Below, piece by piece: positions 11,718 to 23,221 of a DNA stretch of 64,000 bases. This stretch comes from Corythucha ciliata (Eukaryota; Arthropoda; Insecta; Hemiptera; Tingidae). The stretch's first letter is position 1; each line of letters starts with the position of its first letter. Below the pieces are notes generated by a model, which did no database searches, was not told the DNA's origin, and saw only the letters and a list, made by a program, of their open reading frames with translations. The position numbers were made by a program, and so were the translations under genes. The stretch is from the NCBI GenBank assembly GCA_038030265.1, contig CM075941.1, forward strand, positions 2,108,001 through 2,172,000, written 5' to 3'.

Positions 11718-14010
11718 TTAAGTCATTTTGCTTATCCACAGAAAGAGTACCCGACTGGGAAGCTCGGCGACAATAATGTCGATGGCTTCTTCTCGAGTGG
11801 TTCGCGTTTAGACTCTGAAACTGAAAAGAAACCAGGGTAGCAAGAATATAGCCACCAACAACGCCAGTGAGTTTTGAAAAATGACCCCTCAAATGCCGAA
11901 ATTGAGCCATTCGGCCCATCCACACGAAATGTGGTCTGGCTGGGAAAGCTCGGTGACGTTTTCTGTGGCTTATTGCTTGGCCCTTTTAGGCTCTGATGGA
12001 CCACAGCAACGTGGATTCGTTGATCAACAACTGTCGACCCCTCGGATGCCGTAATTAAGCCATTCGGATATCGCGGGAAAAGTGGTCTGGCTTAGAAATC
12101 CTACGACATTTTCGATGGTTTCTCGGTTGGTTCACGTTTAGACTCGGTAAGACAAGAGAAACAAGGATTTGTTCACTAAAACGCCATTGAAAACTGAAAT
12201 ATCACCTCTAGTAATTAAGCCATTATTTCCATCCACTGGGAGAGTGGCCTGGCTGGAAAAGCTCGGCGATATTTTTTATGTCGATTGGTTCACGTTTAGA
12301 CCCTGAAAAACCAGGGCAACAAGGACTTATTCACCAACAACACCAGTGAGTACTGAAAAATGACTTCTCGAATGCCGAAATTAAGCCATTCTGCCCATCG
12401 ACAGGGAGAGTGGTCTGGCTGGGAAAGCTCGGCAATATTTTCGATGTCGTTTGGTTCACGTTTAGACTCTGATAGGCCAGAGCAACAAGGATTTTTTGAC
12501 GAACAATGCCAGTGAGTACCACTAAAAAGACCCCTCGAATGCCAAAATTAAGTCATTTTGCTTATCCACAGAAAGAGTGGCCTGACTGGGAATGCTCGGC
12601 GACAATAATGTCGATGGCTTTTCGAATGGTTCGCGTTTAAACTCTGGTAGACCAGAGAATAAACAAGGATGTTAACCAACGCAGCCCGTGGGATCTGAAA
12701 AATGACCCCTAAAATTCCGAAATTGAGCCAATCTGCCTATTCACAGGAAAAGTAGCCTGGCTGGGAAAGCTAGGCGATATTTTCGATGTCGATTGGTCCA
12801 CGTTTAGGCTCTGAATGGACCACAGCAACGTGGATTTGTTGATCAACAACTGTAGTGAGTACCTCAAATATGACCCCTCGGATGCCGTAATTAAGCCATT
12901 CTGATATCGCAGGAAAAGTGGCCTGGCTTAGAAATCCTACGACATTTTCGATGGCTTCTCGATTGGTTCACGTTTAGACTCGGTAAGACAAGAGAAACAA
13001 GGATTTGTTCACTAAAACGCCATTGAAAACTGAAATATCACCTCTAGTAATTAAGCCATTATTTCCATCCACTGGGAGAGTGGCCTGGCTGGAAAAGCTC
13101 GGCGATATTTTCCATGTCGATTGGTTCACGTTTAGACCCTGAAAAATCAGGGCAACAAGGACTTATCCACCAACAACACCAGTGAGTACTGAAAAATGAC
13201 TTCTAGAATGCCGAAATTAAGCCATTCTGCCCATCGACAGGGAGAGTGGTCTGGCTGGGAAAGCTCGGCAATATTTTCGATGTCGTTTGGTTCACGTTTA
13301 GACTCTGATAGGCCAGAGCAACAAGGATTTTTTGACGAACAATGCCAGTGAGTACCACTAAAAAGACCCCTCGAATGCCAAAATTAAGTCATTTTGCTTA
13401 TCCACAGAAAGAGTGGCCTGAATGGGAATGCTCGGCGACAATAATGTCGAGGGCTTTTCGAATGGTTCGCGTTTAGACTCTGGTAGACCAGAGAATAAAC
13501 AAGGATGTTAACCAACGCAGCCCGTAGGATCTGAAAAATGACCCCTGAAATTCCGAAATTGAGCCAATCTGCCTGATCACAGGAAAAGTAGCCTGGCTGG
13601 GAAAGCTAGGCGATAGTTTCGATGTCGATTGGTCCACGTTTAGGCTCTGACTGCAACGTGGATTAGTTGATCAACAACTCCAGTGAGTAACTCAAATAAT
13701 ACCGCTTGAATGCCGAAATTAGCCACTTTGACTATCCCTAGGAAAAGTGGCCTGGCTTAGAAATCCTACGACCTTTTCGACGGCCTCTCCATTGGTTCCC
13801 ATTTGGACTCGGTTAGACCAGAAAAACAAGGATTTTTTCACCAACAACGCCAGTGAAAACTGAAATATCACCCCTCGAAATTAAGCCATTCTTCCCATCC
13901 ACTGGGAGAGTGGCCTGGCTGGAAAAACTCGGTAATATTTTCCATGTCGATTGGTTCACGTTTAGACCCTGAAAAACCACGGAAACAAGGACTTATCCAC
14001 CAACAACACC
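11718..14010 (+). repeat. Satellite: 14 monomers in a 5-monomer higher-order repeat
   Basis: Each monomer (about 152-180 bp, mean near 167) begins around AAATTAAGCCATT and contains GAGTGGCCTGGCTGGGAAAG and GGTTCACGTTTAGACTC. Monomers start near 11718, 11898, 12050, 12212, 12375, 12543, 12717, 12884, 13050, 13210, 13379, 13550, 13713 and 13879. Variant types recur every fifth monomer: the GTCATTTTGCTTATCC type at 11718, 12543 and 13379, and the AGCCATTATTTCCATCC type at 12212 and 13050. A shared point, CATTGAAAACTGAAATATC, lies at 12184 and 13021, an 837-bp offset. That is two complete and one partial higher-order unit. Confidence 0.9.
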
Positions 14011-14231
14011 CCCCCCCCAACCAGCTGCCAATCTTTTCAAGAATTTGTCAGTCATTATACGTCATGAAGTTGCCAACACTTTATCCATACAATGAGGAAG
14101 GTTCAGAACAGATGTGTCAGAACCCATTCATAAATCTATTTTTCAAGGTTTATTCACCCTAAAATAGAGCATAAATCGTGATCAGTTCGTAAAATAACCC
14201 AACAGTTAATAAAAACGCGATTTTTTAAGTT

Positions 14232-14718
14232 TTAGGCCCGGTGCACACTTGGGTTTTTTCAAGCTGCAGTGCCACCGCGGCGGCGGTTGATTTGCGACAT
14301 ATTTTGCCTAGCAACATCAATACCTAGCATTGAATAATGCAACATAGGCCTCTTTTAACACACTTGTGAAGTTCTGATGAAGCTTTGTAACTTTTAAACC
14401 ACTTTTGACCCGAACAAAGGCCCTAATCACTTACTAATTGACAATATTATAAGGACTAATATATCCCAAGATATATAGCTTTGGCTATACCAAAGCCAAT
14501 TCATTTCTAAAAAGTGTAAAGAGCTTCAGTCAAGTGGATATACATTTTGAAATTCGAGTTCCCTCCAACTACTTATTTGAAAGCGGTGCCACGACTAGAA
14601 AAACCGCATGTGTGCATTGCTTCATAGCAACTAATGTATTTTAAGACAACACGGACCGCCAGAGCGGTGCCGCCGCGGCACCGCAGCTAGGAAAGACGCA
14701 AGTGTGCACTGGGCCTTA
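14232..14718. mobile_element. PIF/Harbinger-like MITE with TTA target duplication
   Basis: The left end GGCCCGGTGCACACTTG (from 14235) and the reverse complement of the right end, GGCCCAGTGCACACTTG (to 14715), match. Similarity continues for about 50 bp through GCTGCAGTGCC versus GCTGCGGTGCC and a GCGGCGG block. TTA lies directly outside both ends (14232-14234 and 14716-14718). Length is 481 bp with no coding capacity. TIRs starting GG(G/C)C and a 3-bp TWA duplication are typical of PIF/Harbinger; family assignment is by these features only. Confidence 0.8.
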
Positions 14719-15198
14719 GGTCATTTCAAACACGCCAGCTAGCATGTTACTGTCATCAGTGCCTTACGAAAGAAAAAAAAAATCACCTGTAGCGTTGCTG
14801 TCGGCAGCGGTTTGTTGTGTTTCTTTGCCTTATTTTCTACTAGAGCTTTCCAATAATGAATAATAATGGAGGATAAACAGATGAGCTATTTAAAGGCATG
14901 AAAAGGACAGAGAATACAAGGGATATTACGTTGCGGAAAATGATCATTTTGTAGGGATTTCAAATATGCCAACATTTGTTAATAAATAAAAATATTTCTG
15001 ATGGGTTTTAAATATTTATTTACATGATAGGGTTGATACGCCTCATCGAAAAAAATATTTTTGGAAAATGTGAAACTTCCTCATTGTCAGTTTGTTGAGA
15101 AAGTATCGGGATTCCCGTGCAATTGTCGGTTTCGTCATGAACTTGACAGTTTCTGTGACGGCGAATCAGTGTAAAAATGTTAGTGAATTTGTTGGTAG
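14719..15198. other. No gene seen
   Basis: AT-rich sequence between the MITE and the X-box array, without an ORF or repeat I recognise. Confidence 0.5.
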
Positions 15199-15632
15199 TA
15201 GCAACCATAGCAACAGTTGCTATGGTAGGTAACTGTTACCATCGCAACCGTTCCTATGTGTGGTGTTACCATGGCACCCGTGCTATATTGTAACTGTTAA
15301 CAGTTGTCATGGCAAACGTTGCTATGTGAGCCATTACTATGGTAACCGTTGGTGTGGCAACCGTTACCGTGGTAATGGTTACCATAGCAACAGTTACCAT
15401 CGTAACGGCTCACATAGCAACGTTTACCATGACAACTGTTACCATACTAACAGTAGCCTAATATTATGGTAATTAATAAGAATTACCATAATAGCAACGG
15501 GTTGCCAACTTGCAATACCACGGAAACCGTTGCTATAGTAACCGTTACCATGCAATCCGTTTCCATGGCAACCGTTACTATAGCAACGGTTCCCGTGGTA
15601 ACGGTTGCCATAGCAACGGGATGCCATGGTAA
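15199..15632. repeat. Array of X-box-like palindromes (GTTGCCATGGTAAC type)
   Basis: About 25 overlapping copies of the imperfect palindrome GTTRCYATGGYAAC follow one another, for example ACCATAGCAAC then GTTGCTATGGT at 15204-15226. The motif fits the RFX-factor X-box consensus, an inverted pair of GTTGCYA-type half sites. Whether RFX proteins bind here cannot be judged from sequence, since the same motif also expands as a simple satellite. The array includes a large palindrome, listed separately. Confidence 0.85.
15299..15440. repeat. 142-bp near-perfect palindrome
   Basis: Left arm 15299-15368 and right arm 15371-15440 (70 bp each) are reverse complements apart from about nine mismatches, separated by only GT. 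The arms begin AACAGTTGTCATGG and share GTTGCTATGTGAGCC. Such a structure can extrude a cruciform or come from an inverted duplication of several X-box units. Confidence 0.85.
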
Positions 15633-15649
15633 AGTGTTTGACACCCTTT

Positions 15650-15930
15650 CGGTTTTGTCATAAGTTGTCGGTTTTATCAGGAAATTGTTAGTATTGTAAT
15701 ATAATCGTTAGTTTCATCATAATTGACAGTTTCATCATGAATAAATTGTCTGTTTCGTCATGAAATGAACAGGTTCCAGTGTCGGATCGTGGTCAAAATA
15801 TGTTTGAATTTGTTTGTAGACAGTGCATGTTTTTTATTTTGATAATAACATTCTTGATGAGTATAAAAATTTCCACTAAAATATTGACCATTAGCCGGAA
15901 CTTGTCGGTTTTGACATGAGAATAATTAAT
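15650..15930 (+). repeat. Short degenerate repeats (TTGTCGGTTTTRTCAT type)
   Basis: Copies of a roughly 20-bp unit around AATTGTTAGTTTCATCAT and AAGTTGTCGGTTTTATCA; similar units appear just before the X-box array at about 15122-15150. So the X-box array is embedded in, or inserted into, this small repeat block. Confidence 0.55.
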
Positions 15931-16308
15931 GAAAATCGTCCTTATTTCCTCTGATCAGCCGATTATTTTCTTTTTACCTTTTCCAGATATACAGGGTGGA
16001 AGGGTTTAAGTGTAAAGAAAAAAATTGGGTAAAATTAGTGATTTTTTATCCTACGCAAGAAGGGGACAAAATTAATAAATTAGTATTGAGTTTATTAAAA
16101 CTGGAAAGGGGAATAAAAAGAATACGTTTGCCCAGCTGTACAGACAAAATAAATTGCCCAGCACAGTTCTAGACAAAATAACGACAACGGCAAAAGCAGC
16201 AGTCTTGAAGTTGGTGGACAACACCGAAGAGTTTGTTCAGCATGTACATCGCATGAGACACCAGCAGACCTCCGCGTCCGTCCGTGGTAAACGTTCATCG
16301 CGTTACTC

Positions 16309-17331
16309 ATGGCACAAGTCGACCCAGTCGCCGCCCAAGGGCCTCGGGGTGCTGGTTTTGATGCTGCCGTCCTGGCCACCCTGCAAATTCAAAATCAGGC
16401 CCTTCAACGTCTTCTGGCTCAACAACAACAGGAGTCTCAGAATCGCTTGACGGCATCCACAAATATCGTGAGTCACAACCTTAAGTTTGATAAATTCGAC
16501 CCGAAAGAGGAAGAATTTAGTAATTATCTCGAACGGTTTGAGAATTTTCTCGACATGCGAGGGTTCTTACAAGGTCCTCAGCTTACACCCGAACAACAAA
16601 CGCAGTTCGACCATTCGAAAACCACGTTACTCCTAGGTTGTCTCCATCGAAATGAATTTACAGACTTAAAGGCTACGTTCAAACGTGAACGCCTTTCCGA
16701 CGTTCCTTACGACGAAGTGGTCAAAGAACTTGAAAAACGTCATGATCGGTCCACAAACCTGACCAAACAGCGTTACACATTTTCCAAACGTGAACAAAAC
16801 AAAGCAGAAACAATTGCGGATTACGTTGCTGCCTTAAAACTACTCAACCAACGGTGTAAGTGGCCGGATACTCTTGAAGGTATGTCAGACGCAATTTTCC
16901 AAACCTTATTCATTGGAGGGCTCTCTGATCTCTCGATACGCGAGAAACTGTTACAGAACAAAGACCTCACCTTGGACCAGGCTATCGAAACGGCTTTGGC
17001 CCTGGAAACCGCAAAAAATGAAAATGTGGAGGAGTTCAAGCCGTCAACCCCGTCCGTTCCCTTTCATAAAATTTCAAGTGGTTTTAATACACAGAGTCGT
17101 AAAGGTCGTACGAAATCTCGCGAACGCTTGACACCGAAGCGAGTGCAGCGTGACAGGACTAAGTCACCTGGCCCTGCGGAAATCTACAACAGTGATTTCC
17201 TGACTAAATTGGGCATGCAGGACATCTGCCTCTCATGCGGCAAACAGGGGCACAGGTCAAACAAGTGCACCGTCCGTCATAAGCTCCACTGTACGGCGTG
17301 CGACAAAACGGGTCACATCGCTAAAATTTGA
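16309..17331 (+). pseudogene. gag: Gypsy 1 Gag, ending at a stop inside the second zinc knuckle
   Basis: The 340-residue frame holds a Gln-rich N-terminus, a capsid-like region (FDKFDPKEEEFSNYLERFEN at about residues 59-78; LFIGGLSDLSIREKLL near 203), a basic linker, then a CCHC knuckle CLSCGKQGHRSNKC (about 308-321). The second knuckle CTACDKTGHIAKI stops exactly where the fourth metal ligand, Cys, should be: codon 17329-17331 is TGA, one base from TGT/TGC. The pol frame continues immediately in the same phase, so this was probably one gag-pol ORF interrupted by a single nonsense change. The start at 16309 is the first Met; the true start could be different. Confidence 0.8.
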
Positions 17332-18030
17332 ATCCGAAGGAGGAAAACACGATTGGCCGTTCAAAACGTCGAGTTCAACGTGTTACAAGTCATTCAGTCG
17401 AACGAACACACAGTATTCGATATTTCGGCCGACAAAGGACTCGCTCAGAAAATTCAAGTAAGCGTCAAATTAGACGGAATCAGTCAAATATTCGAACTGG
17501 ATACTGGTGCAGCCGTATCCATTTTATCTTTTCATGATCTTCGTAAGTTACAGTTGAACCGTACGATTCGACCATGCCCACACGTTCGATTCCATGTTTA
17601 CAATAACCAGTACATCACGCCCAAAGGTTATATTACTGTGCACGCCCGATACAAACAAAATGAAGCACAGTCTGTCTTATTCATCGTTGAAGAGCCTTTG
17701 TCCCCTATTTTGGGCCGGATATGGGTGCGGAAACTACGAATTCTGGACTTGGACTCAATAAAAACCACAGAACCATCGAATTCGGTTTTTAAAATTGAAC
17801 TGTCGGATTTAATCAGCAAATACCCAGAGGTTTTCGGCCCAGGTGTTGGTAAAATTCCCGACGTTACCTGCACACTACAGTTGCGTTCTGATGCTACACC
17901 CGTTTACGCGCCTGCGCGACCAGTTCCTTATTCGTTACTCTCCAAGGTCGATGCGGAATTAGACATACTCGAAGCGCAAGGGATCATCGAAAAAATCGAA
18001 TACTGTCAGTGGGGCACCGACAGATACCGA
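17332..18030 (+). pseudogene. pol: Gypsy 1 protease and start of reverse transcriptase
   Basis: Same phase as gag. The aspartic protease active site reads FELDTGAAVSIL with the Asp codon at 17500, followed by the ILGR flap-region motif near 17715. The linker LISKYPEVFGPGVGKIPDVT and the PVPYSLLSKVDAELD stretch are the usual lead-in to gypsy reverse transcriptase (RT). Sense ends around YCQWGTD near 18025; beyond this the frame is junk to 18162 while the RT continues in another phase. A small deletion has removed the expected IVPIPKK-type residues. Confidence 0.8.
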
Positions 18031-19160
18031 ACGATACCGTTCGAGTTTGCGCAGATTATAGCGCCACCGTCAATCCACAACTGGTGCCGGCTCGCCATCC
18101 TATTCCAAAAGTCGAAGATTTATTCAACCGTCTTAATAACAGCCACTATTTCTGTGTTTTAGACATTTCAAAGGCGTACCTACACATCGAGTTAGACGAG
18201 GAAAGCTCGAAAATCGCCGTGTTATCGACACACCGTGGAGCGTATCGTACGAAGCGTTTATTTTTCGGACTAGCTACAGCTCCTAGTATTTTCCACTCCG
18301 TTATCGAACCGATTGTAAAAGGCTGTCCCGGGGTGATAAATTATTTCGACGATTTTTCCGTCCATGGTGCTACGTACGAATACTGTTACAAGAACGTCAT
18401 TGGGCTATTAGAACGACTGAAGGTTTTTGGGATCAAACTAAATGGACAAAAATGCCGATTTTTCGAAAAAGAGCTAAAATATCTGGGACATGTCATTTCA
18501 GGCGACGGGCTTAAAAAAGATCCATCTAAACTGGCTGCAGTAGAGAACGCTACGCCGCCGTCGAACACAAAAGAATTAGAATCATTCCTCGGATTCGTGA
18601 CATACTACATGAAGTTTATTCCGAACGCTTCAACGATTTTAAAACCGCTGAACGCGTTGAAAGGGAACGCTACGTTTCACTGGACACCAGCCTGCCAGTC
18701 TGCCTTCGAAAAGATCAAACAAGAAATGCTCACCGACAGAGTGTTAGCTACGCATACACCAGGAGTACCTTTAACGCTGGAAACGGATGCCAGTCCTTTC
18801 GGTATCGGTGCTGTCTTATCGCAAACCATCAATAACGTTACCCGACCTATTACATTCATTTCGCGTACACTTACGAAAACGGAACAGCGATACAGTCAAA
18901 TAGATCGCGAAGCGACCGCCATTTTTTGGGCAACGCGTCGGCTTTTTCAGTACTTATTTGGTGCTGAATTTACGCTAATTACAGACAGCCATCCACTGAA
19001 AACCATATTCGAACCGGACAAAGCTCTTCCGACCGTTACAGCGCATCGCTTAACCCGATACGCCATGTGGCTCCGACAATTTAAATACACGATCAAATAT
19101 CGTCCTGGAAAATTCAACCAGAAAGCTGATTTCTTGTCCCGGATTCCGACAAAACGACTG
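18030..19160 (+). pseudogene. pol: Gypsy 1 reverse transcriptase and RNase H
   Basis: RT motifs in order: VRVCADYSATVNPQLVPARH, FCVLDISKAYLHIELDEES, FFGLATAPSIFHSVIE, and catalytic INYFDDFSVHG (about 18339-18365). KYLGHVISGDGL and FLGFVTYYMKFIPN follow. RNase H begins at LETDASPFGIGAVLSQ and includes REATAIFWATRRLFQYLFG and LITDSHPL. The frame ends at 19178 after RIPTKRLRRR, but homologous sense moves to another phase at about 19160 (DDESSEFYETLVN). A frameshift therefore separates it from integrase. Uses YFDD where many gypsy elements have Y[LIV]DD. Confidence 0.85.
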
Positions 19161-20515
19161 AGACGACGAATCGTCTGAATTCTATGAAACTCTGGTCAAC
19201 CGCGTCGTCGATGATGTTACAGTAACACCTGCCATACTTCGGGAGGAAACGAACAAAGATTCCGAATTGGCTAAACTCATAGACGAAATCGCTTCCTCTT
19301 CATCAAACCGAGAGTTTTCCCTTCACAATGGGGTCATACTCCGTGGAAATCGAGTTGTAATTCCCAACTCATTGCAACCTTATATTTTACGAGAACTTCA
19401 TGCCACCCATTGTGGAATCGAAAAAATGAAAGCGATTGCTCGTTCCACCGTGTATTGGAAGAACATCGATCAGGACATCGCCAGTCTTGTCAGGTCGTGT
19501 GAGGCGTGCTCACTTCAGCAAAAAGTTGCTCCGAAGGCACCCCACCATCCCTGGGAAGCTGCTACAGAACCCTGGCAACGAATTCATATAGACTTCGCCG
19601 AGTTACATGGAATCAATTTCCTGCTCGTAGTCGATGCTTTTTCGAAGTACGTTGACATTATACAATTTCGAACAGCTCCCACGTCTTCAACGACTATTTC
19701 GGCATTACGACGCCTCTTTGCTCGGCATGGATTGCCATACATCTTGTTTTCAGACAACGCTTCGATATTTACGTCGCTTGAATTTCAAAATTTCATGGCT
19801 TCAAATGGCGTAAACCATAGAACTTCTGCGCCGAATCATCCGGCGACAAACGGACAGGTGGAGCGTACAGTGCAGACATTCAAAAAGAAGCTTAAGTCCA
19901 TGCTTCACGACAATCCATCGAACATAGACGTCAAACTACAAGAAATCATTTTCCAATACCTATCGACGCCTTTGGTTAATGGAAAAACTCCATCGGAATT
20001 ACATTACGGACGACAAATCCGAACGCGTCTACATCTGTTACGCCCAACAGAATTCATCAAACCCATCATCCGAAGCCAGCCAATCCGCGCTTTCAGCGTG
20101 GGTGACCGTGTGCTCTCTCGGAATTACGCCCGAGGCGCCAACTGGTGTTTGGGCACAGTCTCCGAGAAGTTTGGGCTCCATGCATTACCGCATCAAATTG
20201 GACAACGGGTATGTTTTGAAACGACATATCGACCAGTTACGCTACTCGGAATGCCCGATTTCGGCAAAACAGACTTCGACCCGAGAACAATCTCATCCAG
20301 AGGGAACAAGGGTTTCCTTCACCTTCCCGATGTCATCACCGGCCAAACCGCTGGTTGCATCAGCTACGCCCATACGTAGCCGCCGAACTCGTGAAAAGGG
20401 GCGAGCAGCTTCAAGACAACTTCACAGCGAACGAAACAAGCGATTCCGGACCGGAGCCGCTTGTCACTGCGTCGCCGCAATCGGCGCTCAGACGATCTCA
20501 TAGACCACGAAAGAC
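19160..20515 (+). pseudogene. pol: Gypsy 1 integrase
   Basis: The N-terminal HHCC finger is HATH ... CEACSLQQ near 19400-19520. Catalytic core residues are present: Asp in IHIDFAELHG, Asp in LFSDNASIF, Glu in NGQVERTVQTF (about 19855-19870). The frame runs to 20379, but real C-terminal sense switches phase at about 20180, where YRIKLDNGYVLKRHIDQLR continues in the frame ending at 20503. That is another frameshift. The end (LRRSHRPRK near 20490-20510) resembles the basic tails of gypsy integrases. All DDE residues are kept, but the protein cannot be made as one chain. Confidence 0.8.
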
Positions 20516-20545
20516 ACTGATAACGTAATCGTAAACTCGAAATTG

Positions 20546-22320
20546 CAAGGAAGAGGCGTCATGCGGCACCCGCGGACCATGGTTGGTCGCAGCATGGAGT
20601 CGAGAAAATTGACCGAGACTAATAGCTTTGGCCAAACGCTCACTTTTTGACGGCCTCTTTTGGTGCATTTTTTGATCGGTACCTGCAGCGCCGGGGCCGT
20701 TGGACGACGGTTGTGGTGGTTTATGACTGGCCACCCAGCGCCCCTTATTTAATGCGGTCAAACGGCACATTTAATGCGATTACGGTCGATTTTCACGGTT
20801 TCCGGGCCTGAATTGTCAATTTCCGGGGTTGTGTGTGACCGTTTTGGATTGAGAGGGGTGTCAGTGTATAAGGCTATAGTTTTGTCGAAGTGGAAAGTTC
20901 CCTGGTCAGGTTCTTAGTTTCTGATGATAAATGTTATTTTTTTATATTGTATGACATTGTCCTTCCAAATCTCAGGGTATTTTCCTGTGGTTCTGTTCCT
21001 CCCCTTAAAATAATATTGTGCGTGGAATCCGTGAGACAGATGGCGAAATAATGAGTGAACGCCTTATTAAACCTCGAAATGACACATTTCAAGGCACAAA
21101 ATTGAGAAATGAGCATGGTTATTCGATATATTCGTAACAAATCGACTCATTTGACAGCTCTCCCTCCCCCCCCACCAACCCCCCGTGTGTCCTTGGGGGC
21201 TAGCGTTAGCGAGGGCAAGGAAACTTTCCGTATAGTATAATTTGGTGAAGGTGATATGGCTGGTCACAATAAATATGATCCTTATCGAATTCCTCTATGG
21301 GAAAAAGTCATTACGGAAAATATATCTGATTACATTATGGGAATTCCGTTGAAAATAAGCACAGTAAAAATTGAGAAGGCGACGCTCCTTTTCAAGGAGT
21401 GTTGCAGTTTGCCGCATTATCCGCTTCCCGTCAATACAAAATCATTTGCGTTCGTCATTTAACGAACAATTGAAACTTGAAAGCTATCTAGACCGCTCAA
21501 CTAAACCAAAGACTCTGATGCCAACGTATTCTCAGACTGTCACGAGTTACATTTTGCATTATTTCACGACACATTCGAAAGACATTAAGAAAAGGCAGCG
21601 GGGGGAGACTGGTGAAGAAATTGCTGAGTTTAAAAATCGCCTTCTTCAAAGCTATTTTTCGAACATTTTCTTAAATATATATGTATATTCTTTTTTAACA
21701 AAGAAATAAGGCTCAGGAGGTTGTGAAGGTAACGTTTTTTTTTTCAACGAGTCTTGTTTGCTTTAACCGCTCTCTTTATGCCACGAGTTGTCGTTTTTTT
21801 TTTTCTTCTTCTTCTTTTTGGATGAAGACGTTGAAGAGTAAGCCAGGGCGTGTAATGTACCTTGTAAAATGAAATTATCTGTATCCGAGAAGGACAAAAG
21901 TGGGAGGGGAATGCATATTTGTACCCGTTCCTTTTTGACTGTTCAGATACCGCGAGGACATTGTCGATGCTGTTGTCGCGAGCTCGTACCAGTATACACG
22001 GCTTACAATTAGCACAGAAAACTGTGAACTTTTAATTTGTATATAATTATACTTCTCTTTCACTAATTCTCAGCCTGTGGCAGGGGGAGAAAGTGAGCAA
22101 CAAGGGGGCGTGAACATGTCCCCATGCCCCTAAGGATATGAGACACACCGTACATATATATGTAGATATGAGAAACTTCAGGAACGTAATATTTTTGTGT
22201 TTCTTTACGCTGTCGGTGAGTCTCACAGACCATACTCAATTGAGAAATGCAGTCGGCAGGCCTGTCATGATGGAAGGGGGAGGGGAGCCCTGGGTCCTTT
22301 ATCCCCGGGCCAGGTTTCCA
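20546..22320. other. Gypsy 1 3' region, then unassigned DNA
   Basis: 20546-20900 is GC-richer and may be the 3' UTR/LTR of gypsy 1, but no matching 5' copy exists in the window. 21160-21185 is a C tract with CCCCCGTGTGTCCTTGGGGG. 21256-21465 encodes a 68-residue frame (MAGHNKYDPYRIPLW), followed in another phase by EQLKLESYLDRSTKPKTLMP; I do not recognise either and give them little weight. T runs lie at 21735-21745 and 21794-21804. 22255-22345 holds G/C tracts that lead into the next array. Confidence 0.4.
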
Positions 22321-23200
22321 GCAAATTAGCGCTTTTCGCCTCAAATTAGCCGCGGGATACCCCCCCCCCCTCTACCATATAGACAAATCATGCGCTTTTT
22401 CTCAACTTTAGGAGCAAAGTAGCCTATTTATCCCGTGAATCAGCGAAGTTTCTAAACTCTTTCTCGAGTTGGCGTTTTCCACAATTTTAACAGCAAATTA
22501 GCGATTTCTTCTAGCAGGGACGAGGGAATTTGAGCTGACGGATTAGCGCTGTTTCTCAGTTTGAGCCTAATTTCATTCAGAAGCTATGCGGATTTGGGTT
22601 TTCTCAATTTCAGCCGGGAATTAGTGATTTTCTTCATTTTCATATCTGCGAATTAACGCTTTTCCTCAACTTTATCCGCGAATTAGTGATGTTTCTCCAT
22701 TTCAGCTGTTAAATAGCGTTTTCTGATGATTTTGTAGCGAATTAACATGTCCTGTTGCCATTTCAGTCGTGAATTTGCCATTTTGGCTCATGTTTAATCC
22801 GAATGAGCGTTTTTTTTGTCAATATTAGCCGGGATGTTTTTTTTTTTTTTACTTATACAGCCTTGAATTAGTAGCTTGTATTCTCAATTGTATAGCCACG
22901 GGCTTGGCCCAAAAACAACACTTTTGCATTGATTTCTACATTTTATCCGCGGAATGGCCGTCATACACTGAGAATCGACGAGTTTTTCTCAACTTCTGTC
23001 TGGAAGTTGCATCGTGAGACCACGGATCAGCGCTTTTTCGCAGTTATATCCACGTGAAAAGCGCTAATATTCGTTATTAGCGCTTTTTCTTAAGTTTTTG
23101 ACGCGACAGCCAGTGCGCTTGTAAGGACCTAACGGTCCATTTTCTCTATTTCATCCATGAATTTTCCTCAAGAAGGCGCAAATTTCTGAATGTCAGCCTC
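22320..23200 (+). repeat. 30-bp array, forward
   Basis: Diverged units of the main family, such as TTATCCGCGAATTAGTGATG near 22672. It ends in the edge element AATAGCACTCTCGGGGGCTC (23202-23222), shared with 28812-28832. Confidence 0.8.
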
Positions 23201-23221
23201 CAGAATAGCACTCTCGGGGGC

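Larger units (their letters stand above)
16150..20545 (+). mobile_element. Ty3/gypsy retrotransposon 1 (degraded, no LTRs found)
   Basis: Contains gag, protease, reverse transcriptase, RNase H and integrase in the Ty3/gypsy order. All parts are recognisable but broken by one in-frame stop and at least three frameshifts. The arrangement of gag and pol in one frame, two zinc knuckles and a YFDD catalytic motif resembles Mag-like elements (inference). The 20546-20900 sequence has no copy upstream of gag, so I cannot define LTRs; the 5' LTR appears lost. Boundaries are approximate. Confidence 0.85.

Noticed and set aside
11718..14010. Calling the satellite block a centromere
   Set aside because: Only 2.3 kb long and there is no chromatin evidence; reported as a structural satellite only.
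18386..18859. Minus-strand frames inside gypsy 1 RT/RNase H
   Set aside because: Antisense shadows of the pol frame with no independent support.
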